From contig NZ_CP061941.1 of NCBI RefSeq assembly GCF_014805825.1, positions 1,984,001 to 2,048,000 on the forward strand: DNA of 64,000 bases. Reading direction: 5' to 3'. A model generated the notes under the pieces. It saw only the letters and a program-made list of their open reading frames with translations, ran no database searches and was not told the origin of the DNA. The translations under genes were made by a program, and so were the position numbers. Position 1 is the stretch's first letter. Every line of letters begins with the position of its first letter. This DNA is from Marinomonas algicola (GTDB lineage Bacteria > Pseudomonadota > Gammaproteobacteria > Pseudomonadales > Marinomonadaceae). Below are positions 1 to 8,792 of the stretch, in pieces.

Positions 1-445
1 TTGATTTATCTCTAGAACAAACCCTTTCAAGTTGAATATGCTGCGAGACAGAAATAGCAATTACCGCTTGGCAAATCTGATCTTGACCTGTTTCAAACAA
101 AAGAGGATGGACTAATAAACAATATTCAGACCTTGATCGCCGTATTTTCTCCATTGTTAGTTGTCTAATTAGCGGATGTGTAATGGATTCTAGCCATTTT
201 TTTTCTTCTAAATTATTGAAAATGATACGCCTTAATTTAGCCCTATCAAGGCTACGATCATTATTAAGTATGGATTCTCCATATCTGTCACTGATGAGGT
301 GAAGTAAGGTCGAACCTGGTAGAACGATTTCTCTTGAAATGTTATCAACGTCAACATACTCAATACCGTATTCTTTAAATAAGTTGGCAACGGTTGATTT
401 TCCGCTACCAATGCCTCCAGTTAAACCAACGATATAGTTCTTCAT
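1..445 (-). CDS. coaE: Dephospho-CoA kinase, partial (C-terminus beyond window edge)
   Basis: Last step of coenzyme A synthesis: ATP-dependent phosphorylation of the ribose 3'-OH of dephospho-CoA. Reading the minus strand from the ATG at 443-445 gives an open frame of 148 codons to the window edge with no stop. The N-terminus carries a textbook P-loop (GGIGSGKS, residues 10-17), followed by a V-D-V-D-N segment typical of the family and a THPLIR stretch near residue 87. The ATG overlaps the pilD stop as ATGA, so the two are translationally coupled. pilBCD-coaE order is common in gammaproteobacteria. About a quarter of the protein lies outside the window. Confidence 0.93.
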   Translation of the reverse strand, partial: MKNYIVGLTGGIGSGKSTVANLFKEYGIEYVDVDNISREIVLPGSTLLHLISDRYGESILNNDRSLDRAKLRRIIFNNLEEKKWLESITHPLIRQLTMEKIRRSRSEYCLLVHPLLFETGQDQICQAVIAISVSQHIQLERVCSRDKS

Positions 446-1230
446 AAAATTTGATACCAAAAGAATGTATAGGCAGATAGGCAGAGATAAGGCCCAAAAG
501 CCGATTGCCTTTGCCTATGAAATATATAAGCCACAATGCCAAATAAACTGGCCATGAATACTATATAAGAAATAGAGAAGGCGCCAAACCAAGCCCCAAT
601 GCCAGCTAACAGCTTTGCATCTCCTAAGCCGATGACTTCAACTTTTCGAATTTGTAAAAAAAACAATCTAATTAAGTAAATTCCACCGTAACCAAATAAA
701 ATGCCGTATACAGATGAAATGGTTTGCACTTCATTGGGGAGAACCAGTACTAAAGAAAGAATAATCAGAAGACCATTGAGCTCGTCCGGTATCCATTGAT
801 GCTTATAATCAAAAATAGTAATGGTTAAAAGGCAGCAAAAAATGGAGCTAATCAGAATAAGTTCAAATAAAGACATTTTAAAAAATAATAGGGGTAAACA
901 TAACAAGAGAGCCGCTATTTCAGTGACCAAGTAGCTAAGGCTAATTGGTTTTTTACAGTGTCTACATTTACCTAACTGAATCAGATAACTTACTATTGGA
1001 ATCAGCTCAAGAATTGATAATTGCGTGTGGCACTTGGGGCATTGCGATCTTCCTGAAATAAAGGAAGGGGGTTGATCCTCATCGAAAGAGAGACCAACAA
1101 TGTCATGTGCTTCTTTTTTCCAATGATATTCACAAAATAATGGCCATCTGTGGATAAAAGCACTAATAAAACTCCCTATGCATAATAAAGTGAGGCTATA
1201 AAAAAATGTGAATGTTATGTCATATTGCAT
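442..1230 (-). CDS. pilD: Prepilin peptidase / N-methyltransferase (PilD/GspO family)
   Basis: Inner-membrane aspartyl peptidase that removes the leader of type IV prepilins and methylates the new N-terminus. The 262-residue protein has the N-terminal cytosolic zinc-binding pairs C64-x2-C67 and C89-x2-C92, then a run of hydrophobic segments. The two catalytic aspartates are visible: D141 in an F-D-Y context and D204 in the G-L-G-D motif. Length is normal for the family. It follows the PilC-like gene (its ATG lies at that gene's stop) and overlaps coaE by four bases. Its likely substrate is the prepilin encoded at 3200-3658. Confidence 0.93.
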   Translation of the reverse strand: MQYDITFTFFYSLTLLCIGSFISAFIHRWPLFCEYHWKKEAHDIVGLSFDEDQPPSFISGRSQCPKCHTQLSILELIPIVSYLIQLGKCRHCKKPISLSYLVTEIAALLLCLPLLFFKMSLFELILISSIFCCLLTITIFDYKHQWIPDELNGLLIILSLVLVLPNEVQTISSVYGILFGYGGIYLIRLFFLQIRKVEVIGLGDAKLLAGIGAWFGAFSISYIVFMASLFGIVAYIFHRQRQSAFGPYLCLSAYTFFWYQIL

Positions 1231-2282
1231 TAAAAGGGTTCCATTAAAGGACTATAAATATTTATTAAGAGGCGTGCGACAAAAAAGCCAGCTATTAATA
1301 ACGAGAGTATTGGCAGTACATTATTAAGCGTGTTTAGGGTACGAGACCAGCGTTGTTTTTGGCATTCTGAGGCCATTGATAGCGCTCTTTCTATACTGCC
1401 ATTTTTGTTGGAGTTTACCAAGGCTAATTGTGATTCCTGAAGAAACCAATTTTTTGGGAAGCTATCAGAGTATTCAAAACCAAGCCTAATCTTGTAATAA
1501 AGTATATAAAGTTGCTTTTTGTTTAAGTGATGTGAAGAGGATAGGGCAATTTTTTTTATGCTATCTTGCAATGAATCTCCTGAGTTCATTGAAGCAAGGA
1601 GTAATTCAAAAAAATTATACAGCCTTAAGGATGAAAAAAAGCGTTCTAGAAAGAAAATCATTTTGCCACTTATGACATAATAAACGATCGCGCATTGCGC
1701 TAGACTTATGATTGCGTAAAGCATTAGTAATGATAGTTGAAAGCTGCTTTGCATTACTGAATTTACAATCATAACTATGATTGATACCTGTGTAATAAAG
1801 AAAGGATAATACAATGATTTTAGAAGCTTGTCGGCCGCTTCTTTACGAGAGCGAAGGTATTCAAGCATAATGGTTAAGCTCTTAGTGAAGCCTTCTTGTG
1901 TCGTATTTTTTGGTAAAAATTCGCATAAAAATTGCGTAGCATTATCGCATATTTCTGAGATAGCTTGATGAACAGGGACACCCAAATTGATTTGTTGAGA
2001 GATGTATAAACAATTTAATGATGTGCTTTTCCCCCTGGTGGTGCTCATTCCTAGGATGGTTTCATTCAATGTCATTCCAAGTTCCATGCTACTGTTTAGC
2101 TCTTTCAGTAAAGACATAAGGCTAACACTGTTTATTTTATGAACCCTTTTCTTTACCAGTCTATGCTCCCAGTTCTTATGTTTAAATTGTACTATGTATT
2201 GAGCGTTATACATTTTCACTACAGAGTCGTTTCTTTGGTCTGATATGTAATAAAAAAAGGCATTATTTTGTTGTTTCATCAT
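1230..2282 (-). CDS. Divergent PilC/GspF-like inner-membrane platform protein
   Basis: Probable inner-membrane platform protein of the pilus or pseudopilus machine, the partner of the ATPase encoded just upstream. It has 350 residues against roughly 400 for typical PilC. Hydrophobic membrane segments lie near residues 155-205 and 325-345, and the order of soluble domain, membrane segments, soluble domain and C-terminal helix matches the T2SF fold. Sequence conservation is weak, so the name rests mostly on position between pilB-like and pilD genes. The start overlaps the pilB-like end by 20 bases (two ATGs in tandem; either may be used). Low conservation suggests relaxed or specialised function. 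Confidence 0.75.
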   Translation of the reverse strand: MMKQQNNAFFYYISDQRNDSVVKMYNAQYIVQFKHKNWEHRLVKKRVHKINSVSLMSLLKELNSSMELGMTLNETILGMSTTRGKSTSLNCLYISQQINLGVPVHQAISEICDNATQFLCEFLPKNTTQEGFTKSLTIMLEYLRSRKEAADKLLKSLYYPFFITQVSIIVMIVNSVMQSSFQLSLLMLYAIISLAQCAIVYYVISGKMIFFLERFFSSLRLYNFFELLLASMNSGDSLQDSIKKIALSSSHHLNKKQLYILYYKIRLGFEYSDSFPKNWFLQESQLALVNSNKNGSIERALSMASECQKQRWSRTLNTLNNVLPILSLLIAGFFVARLLINIYSPLMEPF

Positions 2283-3195
2283 AATGATCCCAGTTAGCTA
2301 CATCATTGATTAATGATTGATAGTCCTTCGGTAAGTTGTTCCCCCAGCTTGGCGCAATCCCTGTAAAATACGGGACACGTCTATTATTCTGGTAAGTCAT
2401 TTTTTGATGAATTACAAAGTTTAAAGAGCTAACTAGAGTGAACATATCAATATTCCACCCTTGTAACCTATAAAAAAGCTCTAGAGCTGAGTTAGTGTGA
2501 ATAGTAGTCAGTACAAGGTGACCCGTGTGTGCCGCCATTAAGGCTAAATCCGCGGTCTCCTTATCCCTTAGTTCTCCAATAAAAATCACATCGGGATCTT
2601 GTCTTAATAAACTTTTAAGAATGTATTGCGGCGTGATATGTATTTGGCTATTAAGCTCACATTGATAAAAGTCTTTAATGGTGAATTCAACGGGGTCTTC
2701 AATGGTAAATATGGTTTTTTCACCATTATTTAAATGCTCTAGACATGAATATAACGTTGTTGTCTTACCTGCTCCTGTGGCGCCACACACAAAGATAATA
2801 CCCTTTGGTTTTTCTAAAGATTGCATGAGTTTTTTTTGTATATGGGGTGGTAAATTTATACTTTGAAGAGAGTGATTAAATCCAGAAGGAAGTATTCTGA
2901 GTGCAATTTTTTCACCTAGTTTTGTATTGATAATGCTAATTCTAATAAAGTACTCACTTTGTTCAAACATAAACGAAAACTGGCCTTCTTGAGCCCGCCT
3001 AGTTTCTGAAAGATCTAAATTTGATAGCATTTTTAGTCGATTAAGGGCGTTTTTGGATACCTGTTCTTTATGAAGTACGGCGACTTTACCAGCCACCCGA
3101 TACTTTACTAAAAAATTTGTTGAGGTAGGGCACAAGTGAATATCTGTTGCATTATTGGCGATCGCAATATTTAAGGACTCTTCTATCATGATCAT
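2263..3195 (-). CDS. pilB: Short PilB/GspE-type assembly ATPase lacking the N-terminal domain
   Basis: Secretion/pilus assembly ATPase that would power pilin polymerisation from the cytoplasmic face. Walker A (GATGAGKT, residues 138-145), the Asp box (IEDPVE, 165-170), Walker B (VIFIGELRD, about 203-211) and the His box (AAHTGHLVLTTIH, about 221-233) are all intact. At 310 residues it is far shorter than usual PilB (about 560): it begins directly in the N2 domain, has no N1 domain and shows no tetracysteine zinc site. A GAGG Shine-Dalgarno overlaps the end of the pilin gene, supporting this start, so the shortness is not a start-call error. It could be a GspE-like or competence-type ATPase rather than true PilB. 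Confidence 0.85.
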   Translation of the reverse strand: MIMIEESLNIAIANNATDIHLCPTSTNFLVKYRVAGKVAVLHKEQVSKNALNRLKMLSNLDLSETRRAQEGQFSFMFEQSEYFIRISIINTKLGEKIALRILPSGFNHSLQSINLPPHIQKKLMQSLEKPKGIIFVCGATGAGKTTTLYSCLEHLNNGEKTIFTIEDPVEFTIKDFYQCELNSQIHITPQYILKSLLRQDPDVIFIGELRDKETADLALMAAHTGHLVLTTIHTNSALELFYRLQGWNIDMFTLVSSLNFVIHQKMTYQNNRRVPYFTGIAPSWGNNLPKDYQSLINDVANWDHYDETTK

Positions 3196-3199
3196 CAGA

Positions 3200-3658
3200 T
3201 TAATCCTCGACTTCTAATTGACTGCAATGATCAGACAGTAACGCTGTAGGGAGTGTTGATGAGCAAGACCACTTAGCTGTTAAAGTGCGAGAAAAGACAA
3301 AATATTGATTTGCCTCAACACTATTGCCCTCATTTAGTAATACTTTAATTGTCCCTGTTATTCCTTGAACATTTTCAAGAGACGAAGACATTATGATGCT
3401 ATTGTCACTCAAATTTTGAGTTTCTTTTATATCATCAAATTGAGTCGAATTAGGAAATGAACCTGTAGTTAAAATAAACTCTTCAATGGATGTCTGTAGG
3501 CCATTCGAGTAACTGTAAACTTCAAGCAGTTTTGCTTTAGCGATTTTTTGTATTAACTGGGGCGCACCGAAGCTCGCTAGAATAGCCACGATGGTTATAA
3601 CAACTAAAAGTTCAATGAGCGTAAACGCACGTTTACATGAATAGAATTGTCTGTTCAT
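3200..3658 (-). CDS. pilA: Type IV prepilin (major pilin-like)
   Basis: Pilin subunit with a short basic leader of 11 residues and the classic hydrophobic class III signal (FTLIELLVVITIVAIL). The mature N-terminus would be Phe followed by the conserved Glu at +5. The residue before the cleavage site is Ala (R-A/F) rather than the usual Gly. The C-terminal part holds two Cys (around residues 131 and 145) that could form the disulfide-bonded D-region loop. A good AAAGGA site precedes the ATG. It is first in the run pilin-ATPase-platform-peptidase, with a 4-base gap to the ATPase gene. It could be a minor pilin or pseudopilin instead. Confidence 0.85.
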   Translation of the reverse strand: MNRQFYSCKRAFTLIELLVVITIVAILASFGAPQLIQKIAKAKLLEVYSYSNGLQTSIEEFILTTGSFPNSTQFDDIKETQNLSDNSIIMSSSLENVQGITGTIKVLLNEGNSVEANQYFVFSRTLTAKWSCSSTLPTALLSDHCSQLEVED

Positions 3659-3709
3659 TTTTTAATCCTTTAAAATAATGAAATAATACGTCCTGTATTA
3701 TCGTGTTGA

Positions 3710-4513
3710 TTAAACCAATTGAGAGAGGGTACCTCCTATCGAATTTTGATTTTGTAAGTAAGACGCTAATTTGCTATCATTTCTTATCTTTTCGTTATTT
3801 GAATCATCTTTCTTTGTACTATCAGTAGTAGAAGATGACAGATTGGGTATTGGATTGTCAACCGTTTCGTTTTGCGATGTAGAGAGTTCAACTCTTGCTG
3901 CTGATATTTTAGTTTGTGCATCAGCGGCAATTTTTCTGTCGGCAGAAGAGGGTTCAGCAGGAGCAAGAGCGGCTTGATATACTTGCTTCATTTTATTAAT
4001 AGTGGCTTCAGGGTCGTTAGGTATGACGCTGACGTCTATTGGAACTTCTCCTTCGACAGCATAGCGTTTCCCATCAGGCCCTTGTTCGTATGTGTAGCTC
4101 GGTGAGCCCGCATGACTTCCGCCAACTGAGGCGTGTGCCTGCTCATGAACTTTGACTTCGAGGTCTCTTGCTTTTAACGTTTCTACTTCTTTAGATTCTT
4201 CTTCTGTTAGTTGAACGCCAGCATTGCCATCGTTTTCATCCTCCGTCTGTTTAATGCTTTCTTGACTGTCGTCAGACGCTTTTTTATCATCGGTTGTATT
4301 TTCAACGGCTTCATCATTATCAAGCGAAATGGATGAAGCTCTCTGGTCTGTTTCGGCGAGTTGTCGGCTTTGTTCTGAAAGGGTTACCACTGTGGCAGAA
4401 GAGGTAAGGGTTTGATTCTCTTTGCGCGATAACGTATCTTCATTTTTCATAATATCGTGGTCAACGTAAGGTTGACTTTGGTAATTATGTAAATAAGAAA
4501 GCGAAACAGACAT
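3710..4513 (-). CDS. SprA-related / CJM1_0395-family putative metalloprotease
   Basis: The 267-residue protein has a low-complexity Ser/Thr/Asp/Glu-rich N-terminal half (about residues 20-110) and a conserved C-terminal domain beginning V-H-E-Q-A-H, followed by a G-G-S-H-A-G and a Y-x-Y-E-x-G-P-D-G-K-x-Y-A-V-x-G-E pattern characteristic of this family. HEQAH resembles an HExxH zinc motif, hence the putative protease label; activity is not established. No signal peptide is visible. The start has an AAAGGTG Shine-Dalgarno. It lies 51 bases upstream of the pilin gene on the same strand but may be a separate unit. Confidence 0.72.
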   Translation of the reverse strand: MSVSLSYLHNYQSQPYVDHDIMKNEDTLSRKENQTLTSSATVVTLSEQSRQLAETDQRASSISLDNDEAVENTTDDKKASDDSQESIKQTEDENDGNAGVQLTEEESKEVETLKARDLEVKVHEQAHASVGGSHAGSPSYTYEQGPDGKRYAVEGEVPIDVSVIPNDPEATINKMKQVYQAALAPAEPSSADRKIAADAQTKISAARVELSTSQNETVDNPIPNLSSSTTDSTKKDDSNNEKIRNDSKLASYLQNQNSIGGTLSQLV

Positions 4514-4559
4514 AGAACACCTTTAGATTTTATTAACAGAACTATAGCTGTCTTGTTAA

Positions 4560-4598
4560 ACTTTGTCTATTTTTCGCTCTATTTTATACAGACAAAGT
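4560..4598 (-). terminator. Possible weak terminator after pta
   Basis: A perfect 9-bp inverted repeat (ACTTTGTCT at 4560-4568, AGACAAAGT at 4590-4598) lies just past the pta stop. Downstream on the minus strand comes a short TTTAAC stretch, not a strong T-run, so termination efficiency is doubtful. Confidence 0.4.
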
Positions 4599-4614
4599 CT
4601 AACAATTGACGCTT

Positions 4615-6705
4615 CTAGGCGTTTGCGGCTTGTATTGCGGTAATAGCAATCGTATAGACTATATCATCGACTAACGCGCCTCTAGATAGGTCGTTGACAG
4701 GCTTTCGTATTCCCTGAAGCATAGGTCCAATGCTGACGACATCTGCACTACGTTGCACCGCTTTGTAAGTCGTGTTACCGGTGTTTAGGTCGGGGAAGAT
4801 AAAGACCGTTGCCTTACCTGCTACTCTACTGTCTGGCGCTTTTTGTTTGGCCACCTTTTCCATAATAGCTGCGTCGTATTGCAGGGGACCATCAATCAAA
4901 AGGTCTGGCCTTTTGGATGAGGCAATTTGCGTGGCTTTTCTGACTTTATCTACATCATTTCCAACACCTGAAATACCCGTACTGTAACTGATCATAGCCA
5001 CTCTTGGTGTGATGCCGAATGCGGCCGCAGAATCGGCACTTTGGATTGCAATTTCGGCTAGTTGTTCCGCTGTTGGATCAGGGTTGATCGCGCAATCACC
5101 ATAAACAAGCACTTGATCTGGTAAGCACATGAAAAAAACTGATGAGACAATTGATGAATGTGGAGAGGTTTTTATGAGCTGTAAAGCGGGGCGAATGGTA
5201 TTCGCTGTTGTGTGCACCGCACCTGAAACCAAACCGTCTACATCACCCACTTCTAGCATCATGGTCCCAAGAACAACGTTATCACCTAATTGTTCTTGGG
5301 CTACAATAGCGGTAAGACCCTTCTTCTTACGAAGCTCAACCATAGGGGCAATGTATTTCTCTCGAATTGCATTAGGATCAAGGATTTCAACTTGATCCGT
5401 TAACTCAATGCCGCTGTTCTTCGCTATACGAGTGATTTCATCTTTATCACCTAATAAGGTGCATCGAGCAATACCCCTTTCGGCACAGATCGATGCCGCC
5501 TGAATGGTGCGCAATTCGTTTCCTTCGGGTAAAACGATGCGTTTATTCAAGGCTCTTGCTTGCTCTATTAAGCGAAACCTAAAGGCTGGTGGAGAGAATT
5601 TTCTCTCTTCTTGGTTTAATGCAAAAGAATTAATCCAATCATGATCTATGCATCTAGCGATATGTTCTTTGACATTTAATATGCGCTCTTTGTCATCTAA
5701 GGGGATTTCTTGATTAAAAGACTGCATATTAATCGCCGTCTCCCAGCTATTGGATTCAACAGACAGTACAGGCAGTCCTTTTGCCATGGCTTTGCCACAG
5801 AGTGACATGAGTGAATCGCTTGGCTGGTAACCGCCGGTTAGAACAAGCGCGGATATCTTGATATCGTTTAATGCGGCAATGGCTGTTGCCATGATCACAT
5901 CTGTGCGATCTCCTGGTGTAAATACCAATACACCAGGTTTGAGCGCTTCTAGCATGTTTTCAACACTGCGGGCACAAAGGGTAAATGATTGAACTCGACG
6001 AGTACTTATTTCCCCTTCATTTATTACTTTGGCATTTAAGAAATCGGCTACATCTTTGACCCTAGGATGCGTTAATTCATCTGATGCAGGGATTTGGCCT
6101 AGTAGGCTAAAGTTTCTTTTAAATATAGGTCTTTGAGCAAAAATGTCACCGTACGATTTTACACCTAATGAACCTGGAAGGGTTTTATTTAGGATGCATC
6201 CAATAACGTCATTTGCTTTAATTCCACCGTATGAGCCGGCTGCAATTTCTACATGATGTTCGAGCTCATTTGGTTTCATTTTATTGGGTGCTGTTACTAA
6301 TACCAGTCCGGCATCTAAAGTTTTGGCAATCGCCTTATTAAGGCGCGTTGCGTATGGGTGCCCCGGAATCTGTGCCAAGCCTTCCACAATAACTGTTGAA
6401 CCAGGCTCTATTGATGCTTGAAACCGTCCAACTACTTCTTCCATCAATTCATTGAGCTTGTCATTGTAAAGGTATCTCTCGGCTTCATTCAAAGAAATAG
6501 GTTCAACAGGCGATAGGCTAGACCCTTGAGATACCATTGCTGTGGATCTATCTGGGCCACTGTCAGATGGATGTGGTTGTGAGATAGGCTTGAAAAAACT
6601 GGCTTTGAGCCCTTGTTGTTCAAGAGCCCTAACAAGGCCAACAGATACGGAAGTAAGTCCAACTCCTGGTCCTGTTGGTACGGTCATCAATACGTTCGTT
6701 GGCAT
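4615..6705 (-). CDS. pta: Phosphate acetyltransferase (long, three-domain form)
   Basis: Interconverts acetyl-CoA and acetyl phosphate in the cytoplasm, working with acetate kinase. At 696 residues it is the long form: an N-terminal P-loop-like domain (VPTGPGVGLTSV near residues 9-20), a central DRTGG-type domain, and the C-terminal PTA_PTB catalytic domain (VLPEGNELRT near 390; the catalytic-domain end carries the RKPVNDLSRG motif near 670). It lies 36 bases after ackA, in the order nadC-ackA-pta. The long N-terminus is usually associated with allosteric control by NADH and pyruvate in enterics. Start is supported by a GGAA site 8 bases upstream. Confidence 0.96.
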   Translation of the reverse strand: MPTNVLMTVPTGPGVGLTSVSVGLVRALEQQGLKASFFKPISQPHPSDSGPDRSTAMVSQGSSLSPVEPISLNEAERYLYNDKLNELMEEVVGRFQASIEPGSTVIVEGLAQIPGHPYATRLNKAIAKTLDAGLVLVTAPNKMKPNELEHHVEIAAGSYGGIKANDVIGCILNKTLPGSLGVKSYGDIFAQRPIFKRNFSLLGQIPASDELTHPRVKDVADFLNAKVINEGEISTRRVQSFTLCARSVENMLEALKPGVLVFTPGDRTDVIMATAIAALNDIKISALVLTGGYQPSDSLMSLCGKAMAKGLPVLSVESNSWETAINMQSFNQEIPLDDKERILNVKEHIARCIDHDWINSFALNQEERKFSPPAFRFRLIEQARALNKRIVLPEGNELRTIQAASICAERGIARCTLLGDKDEITRIAKNSGIELTDQVEILDPNAIREKYIAPMVELRKKKGLTAIVAQEQLGDNVVLGTMMLEVGDVDGLVSGAVHTTANTIRPALQLIKTSPHSSIVSSVFFMCLPDQVLVYGDCAINPDPTAEQLAEIAIQSADSAAAFGITPRVAMISYSTGISGVGNDVDKVRKATQIASSKRPDLLIDGPLQYDAAIMEKVAKQKAPDSRVAGKATVFIFPDLNTGNTTYKAVQRSADVVSIGPMLQGIRKPVNDLSRGALVDDIVYTIAITAIQAANA

Positions 6706-6741
6706 TTTAGTTTTCCACCATGTGGGAAGGTAATAAAAGCA

Positions 6742-7944
6742 TTAGTTTACTGGTTCATTTTTTATTAGGTTAATGGTATCAATAGCAATCATTTTTTCTT
6801 CATTTGTGGGTATTACCCAAATGTGTGCACTTGAGTTTTCATCCGATATCAAGCAAATTTCTGATCTGGCCATGTCTGTATTTTTAATCGCATTAATTTT
6901 TATATTGAACGCTTTTAAGTTGTCACAAACTTTCCTTCTTATGTAAGAAGAATTTTCACCAATTCCGCCAGTAAATACAATGTGGTCAATTGAATCTAGT
7001 GTTGTTGCCGCACTCATTAATTGCTTGGCGGCTCTGCTTGCAAACATATCTAAAGCGAGTTTTGCCTTTTCATTACCGGCTAACATGGCTTCTTCAAGTT
7101 TACGGCAATCGTTCGATAATTCAGAGATACCTAAAAGACCACTTTTCTTATTGAGTATATCAATGGTGTCTGAGATAGAGGTCTGCTCTTTTTCAGCAAT
7201 AAAAGCCAATAAACTTGGATCTACACTGCCTGAACGGGTTCCCATAATGAGACCATCTAATGGAGTCAGACCCATGCTTGTGTCAGTTGATTTTGCTGAA
7301 TTAATGGCACAAACACTGGCCCCATTTCCCAAATGGGCAACGAGAACACCTTGTTTAAGGCTTTGAGGGTTAATTGTTCCTAGTTTGGCGCTTACGTAAC
7401 GATAGCTGGTACCATGGAAGCCATATTTTCTAAAATGATATTCTTGATAATATTTTGCCGGTATACCGTATAAAAATTGCTCAGGAGAGAGTGTTTGATG
7501 AAAGGCTGTGTCAAAAACAGCGACTTGTGGGAGTGTTGGGAAGAGTGATTTAGCAATTTCAATGCCCTTTAAGTGAGCTGGGCTATGCAAAGGTGCTAAT
7601 TCTGAGCATTTATTCAAGGCGGTGAGTACGTCATCATTAATTAATACTGAAGCGCTAAAAGATTCGCCGCCATGTACGATTCTGTGGCCAATGCCTTTTA
7701 GATCTGCTTTTATTGACTCATTAATATCAAGCCAATTGCTTATCTGAATCAAAGCGGATTTGTGGTTTGATGTTGGTAATGCATGAAAGTGTTTTTGTCC
7801 GTCAAATTTAATCGTTAAACGACCTTGATTCGACCCTAAGCCTTCGGCAATGCCTTCTACCAAGATGAGATCACCGTCGTTGGATAGAATGGCGAATTTT
7901 AATGATGAGCTGCCACTATTTATAACAAGAATTGTGTCATCCAT
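6742..7944 (-). CDS. ackA: Acetate kinase
   Basis: Converts acetyl phosphate plus ADP to acetate plus ATP. Family signatures are clear: LVINSGSSSLK at the N-terminus, GHRIVHGGE near residue 87, HNPPN-equivalent AHLKG region, DTAFHQT near 145, and the FTGGIGENS signature near 325. I place the start at the second ATG (7944): the AGAGGA Shine-Dalgarno abuts the first ATG but is six bases from this one, giving 400 residues. The stop of nadC and this start overlap as TAATG, so nadC and ackA are coupled. Confidence 0.95.
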   Translation of the reverse strand: MDDTILVINSGSSSLKFAILSNDGDLILVEGIAEGLGSNQGRLTIKFDGQKHFHALPTSNHKSALIQISNWLDINESIKADLKGIGHRIVHGGESFSASVLINDDVLTALNKCSELAPLHSPAHLKGIEIAKSLFPTLPQVAVFDTAFHQTLSPEQFLYGIPAKYYQEYHFRKYGFHGTSYRYVSAKLGTINPQSLKQGVLVAHLGNGASVCAINSAKSTDTSMGLTPLDGLIMGTRSGSVDPSLLAFIAEKEQTSISDTIDILNKKSGLLGISELSNDCRKLEEAMLAGNEKAKLALDMFASRAAKQLMSAATTLDSIDHIVFTGGIGENSSYIRRKVCDNLKAFNIKINAIKNTDMARSEICLISDENSSAHIWVIPTNEEKMIAIDTINLIKNEPVN

Positions 7945-8792
7945 TAGCATTCCTCTAACACACGTAGCGATAAGTCAATCGCATTAACATGTTTGGTTAA
8001 CGCACCAATTGAGATGTAATCAACACCTGTATGGGCGACGTTGAGCAAGTCTTTCTTAGTCATATTGCCTGATGCCTCAAACTTCACTTGTGAACCATAC
8101 TGTTGTACGGCTAGAGTCATATCTTCAAGGGTAAAATTGTCGAGCATAATTATATTGGCACCGGCCACAACGGCTTGTTTAACCTCATCTAAATTTTCTG
8201 TTTCGACTTCGATCGCTTTTCCTGGTGCGATGTTTTTCGCCATTGTAACGGCTTTTTCGATTGAGCCAGCGGCCATAATATGATTTTCTTTTATTAAGAA
8301 AGCATCGTATAGACCGATTCTATGATTTTTGGCTCCGCCAACAGTCACTGCGTATTTTTGTGCCAATCTTAACCCCGGAATGGTTTTGCGAGTATCTAAA
8401 ATAGTGAGATTGGTCCCCTTAACACTGTCTGAATATTCTCTAGCAACTGTTGCAGTATAGGACAAGGTTTGTATAAAATTCAAAGCGGTCCTTTCTGCCG
8501 TTAATATGGAACGTGCAGAGCCTTTAATGACTAAGAAAGGTTTGTTCGCTTCAAGTAGGTCGCCCTCTTTTGCTAACCAGGTCAAAGACACGTCGCGATC
8601 AATTTTAGTGAAAACAGCTTCCACCCATAAAGTGCCACATAGCACGGCCGGCTCTCGACTGATAACGTTGGCTGTCAATGTGTTTTCAATGGGAATAAGT
8701 TGGGCTGTAATGTCGCCACTTCCTATGTCTTCTTTTAATGCAACGTCCACTTGCTGAATGATAGACGTATGAAAGTGATCATCGAGTGTCAT
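7944..8792 (-). CDS. nadC: Nicotinate-nucleotide pyrophosphorylase (carboxylating)
   Basis: Quinolinate phosphoribosyltransferase of de novo NAD synthesis, using quinolinate and PRPP. At 282 residues it has normal length. Motifs visible: EDIGSGDITA near residue 20, RTALNFIQTLS near 121, LDTRKTIPGLR near 155, KNHRIGLYDAFLIKENH near 175, and EVETENLDE. In many gammaproteobacteria nadC sits directly next to the pil genes and coaE; here ackA and pta lie between. It is first in the nadC-ackA-pta unit, so any promoter lies in the 8793-9654 gap. Confidence 0.95.
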   Translation of the reverse strand: MTLDDHFHTSIIQQVDVALKEDIGSGDITAQLIPIENTLTANVISREPAVLCGTLWVEAVFTKIDRDVSLTWLAKEGDLLEANKPFLVIKGSARSILTAERTALNFIQTLSYTATVAREYSDSVKGTNLTILDTRKTIPGLRLAQKYAVTVGGAKNHRIGLYDAFLIKENHIMAAGSIEKAVTMAKNIAPGKAIEVETENLDEVKQAVVAGANIIMLDNFTLEDMTLAVQQYGSQVKFEASGNMTKKDLLNVAHTGVDYISIGALTKHVNAIDLSLRVLEEC

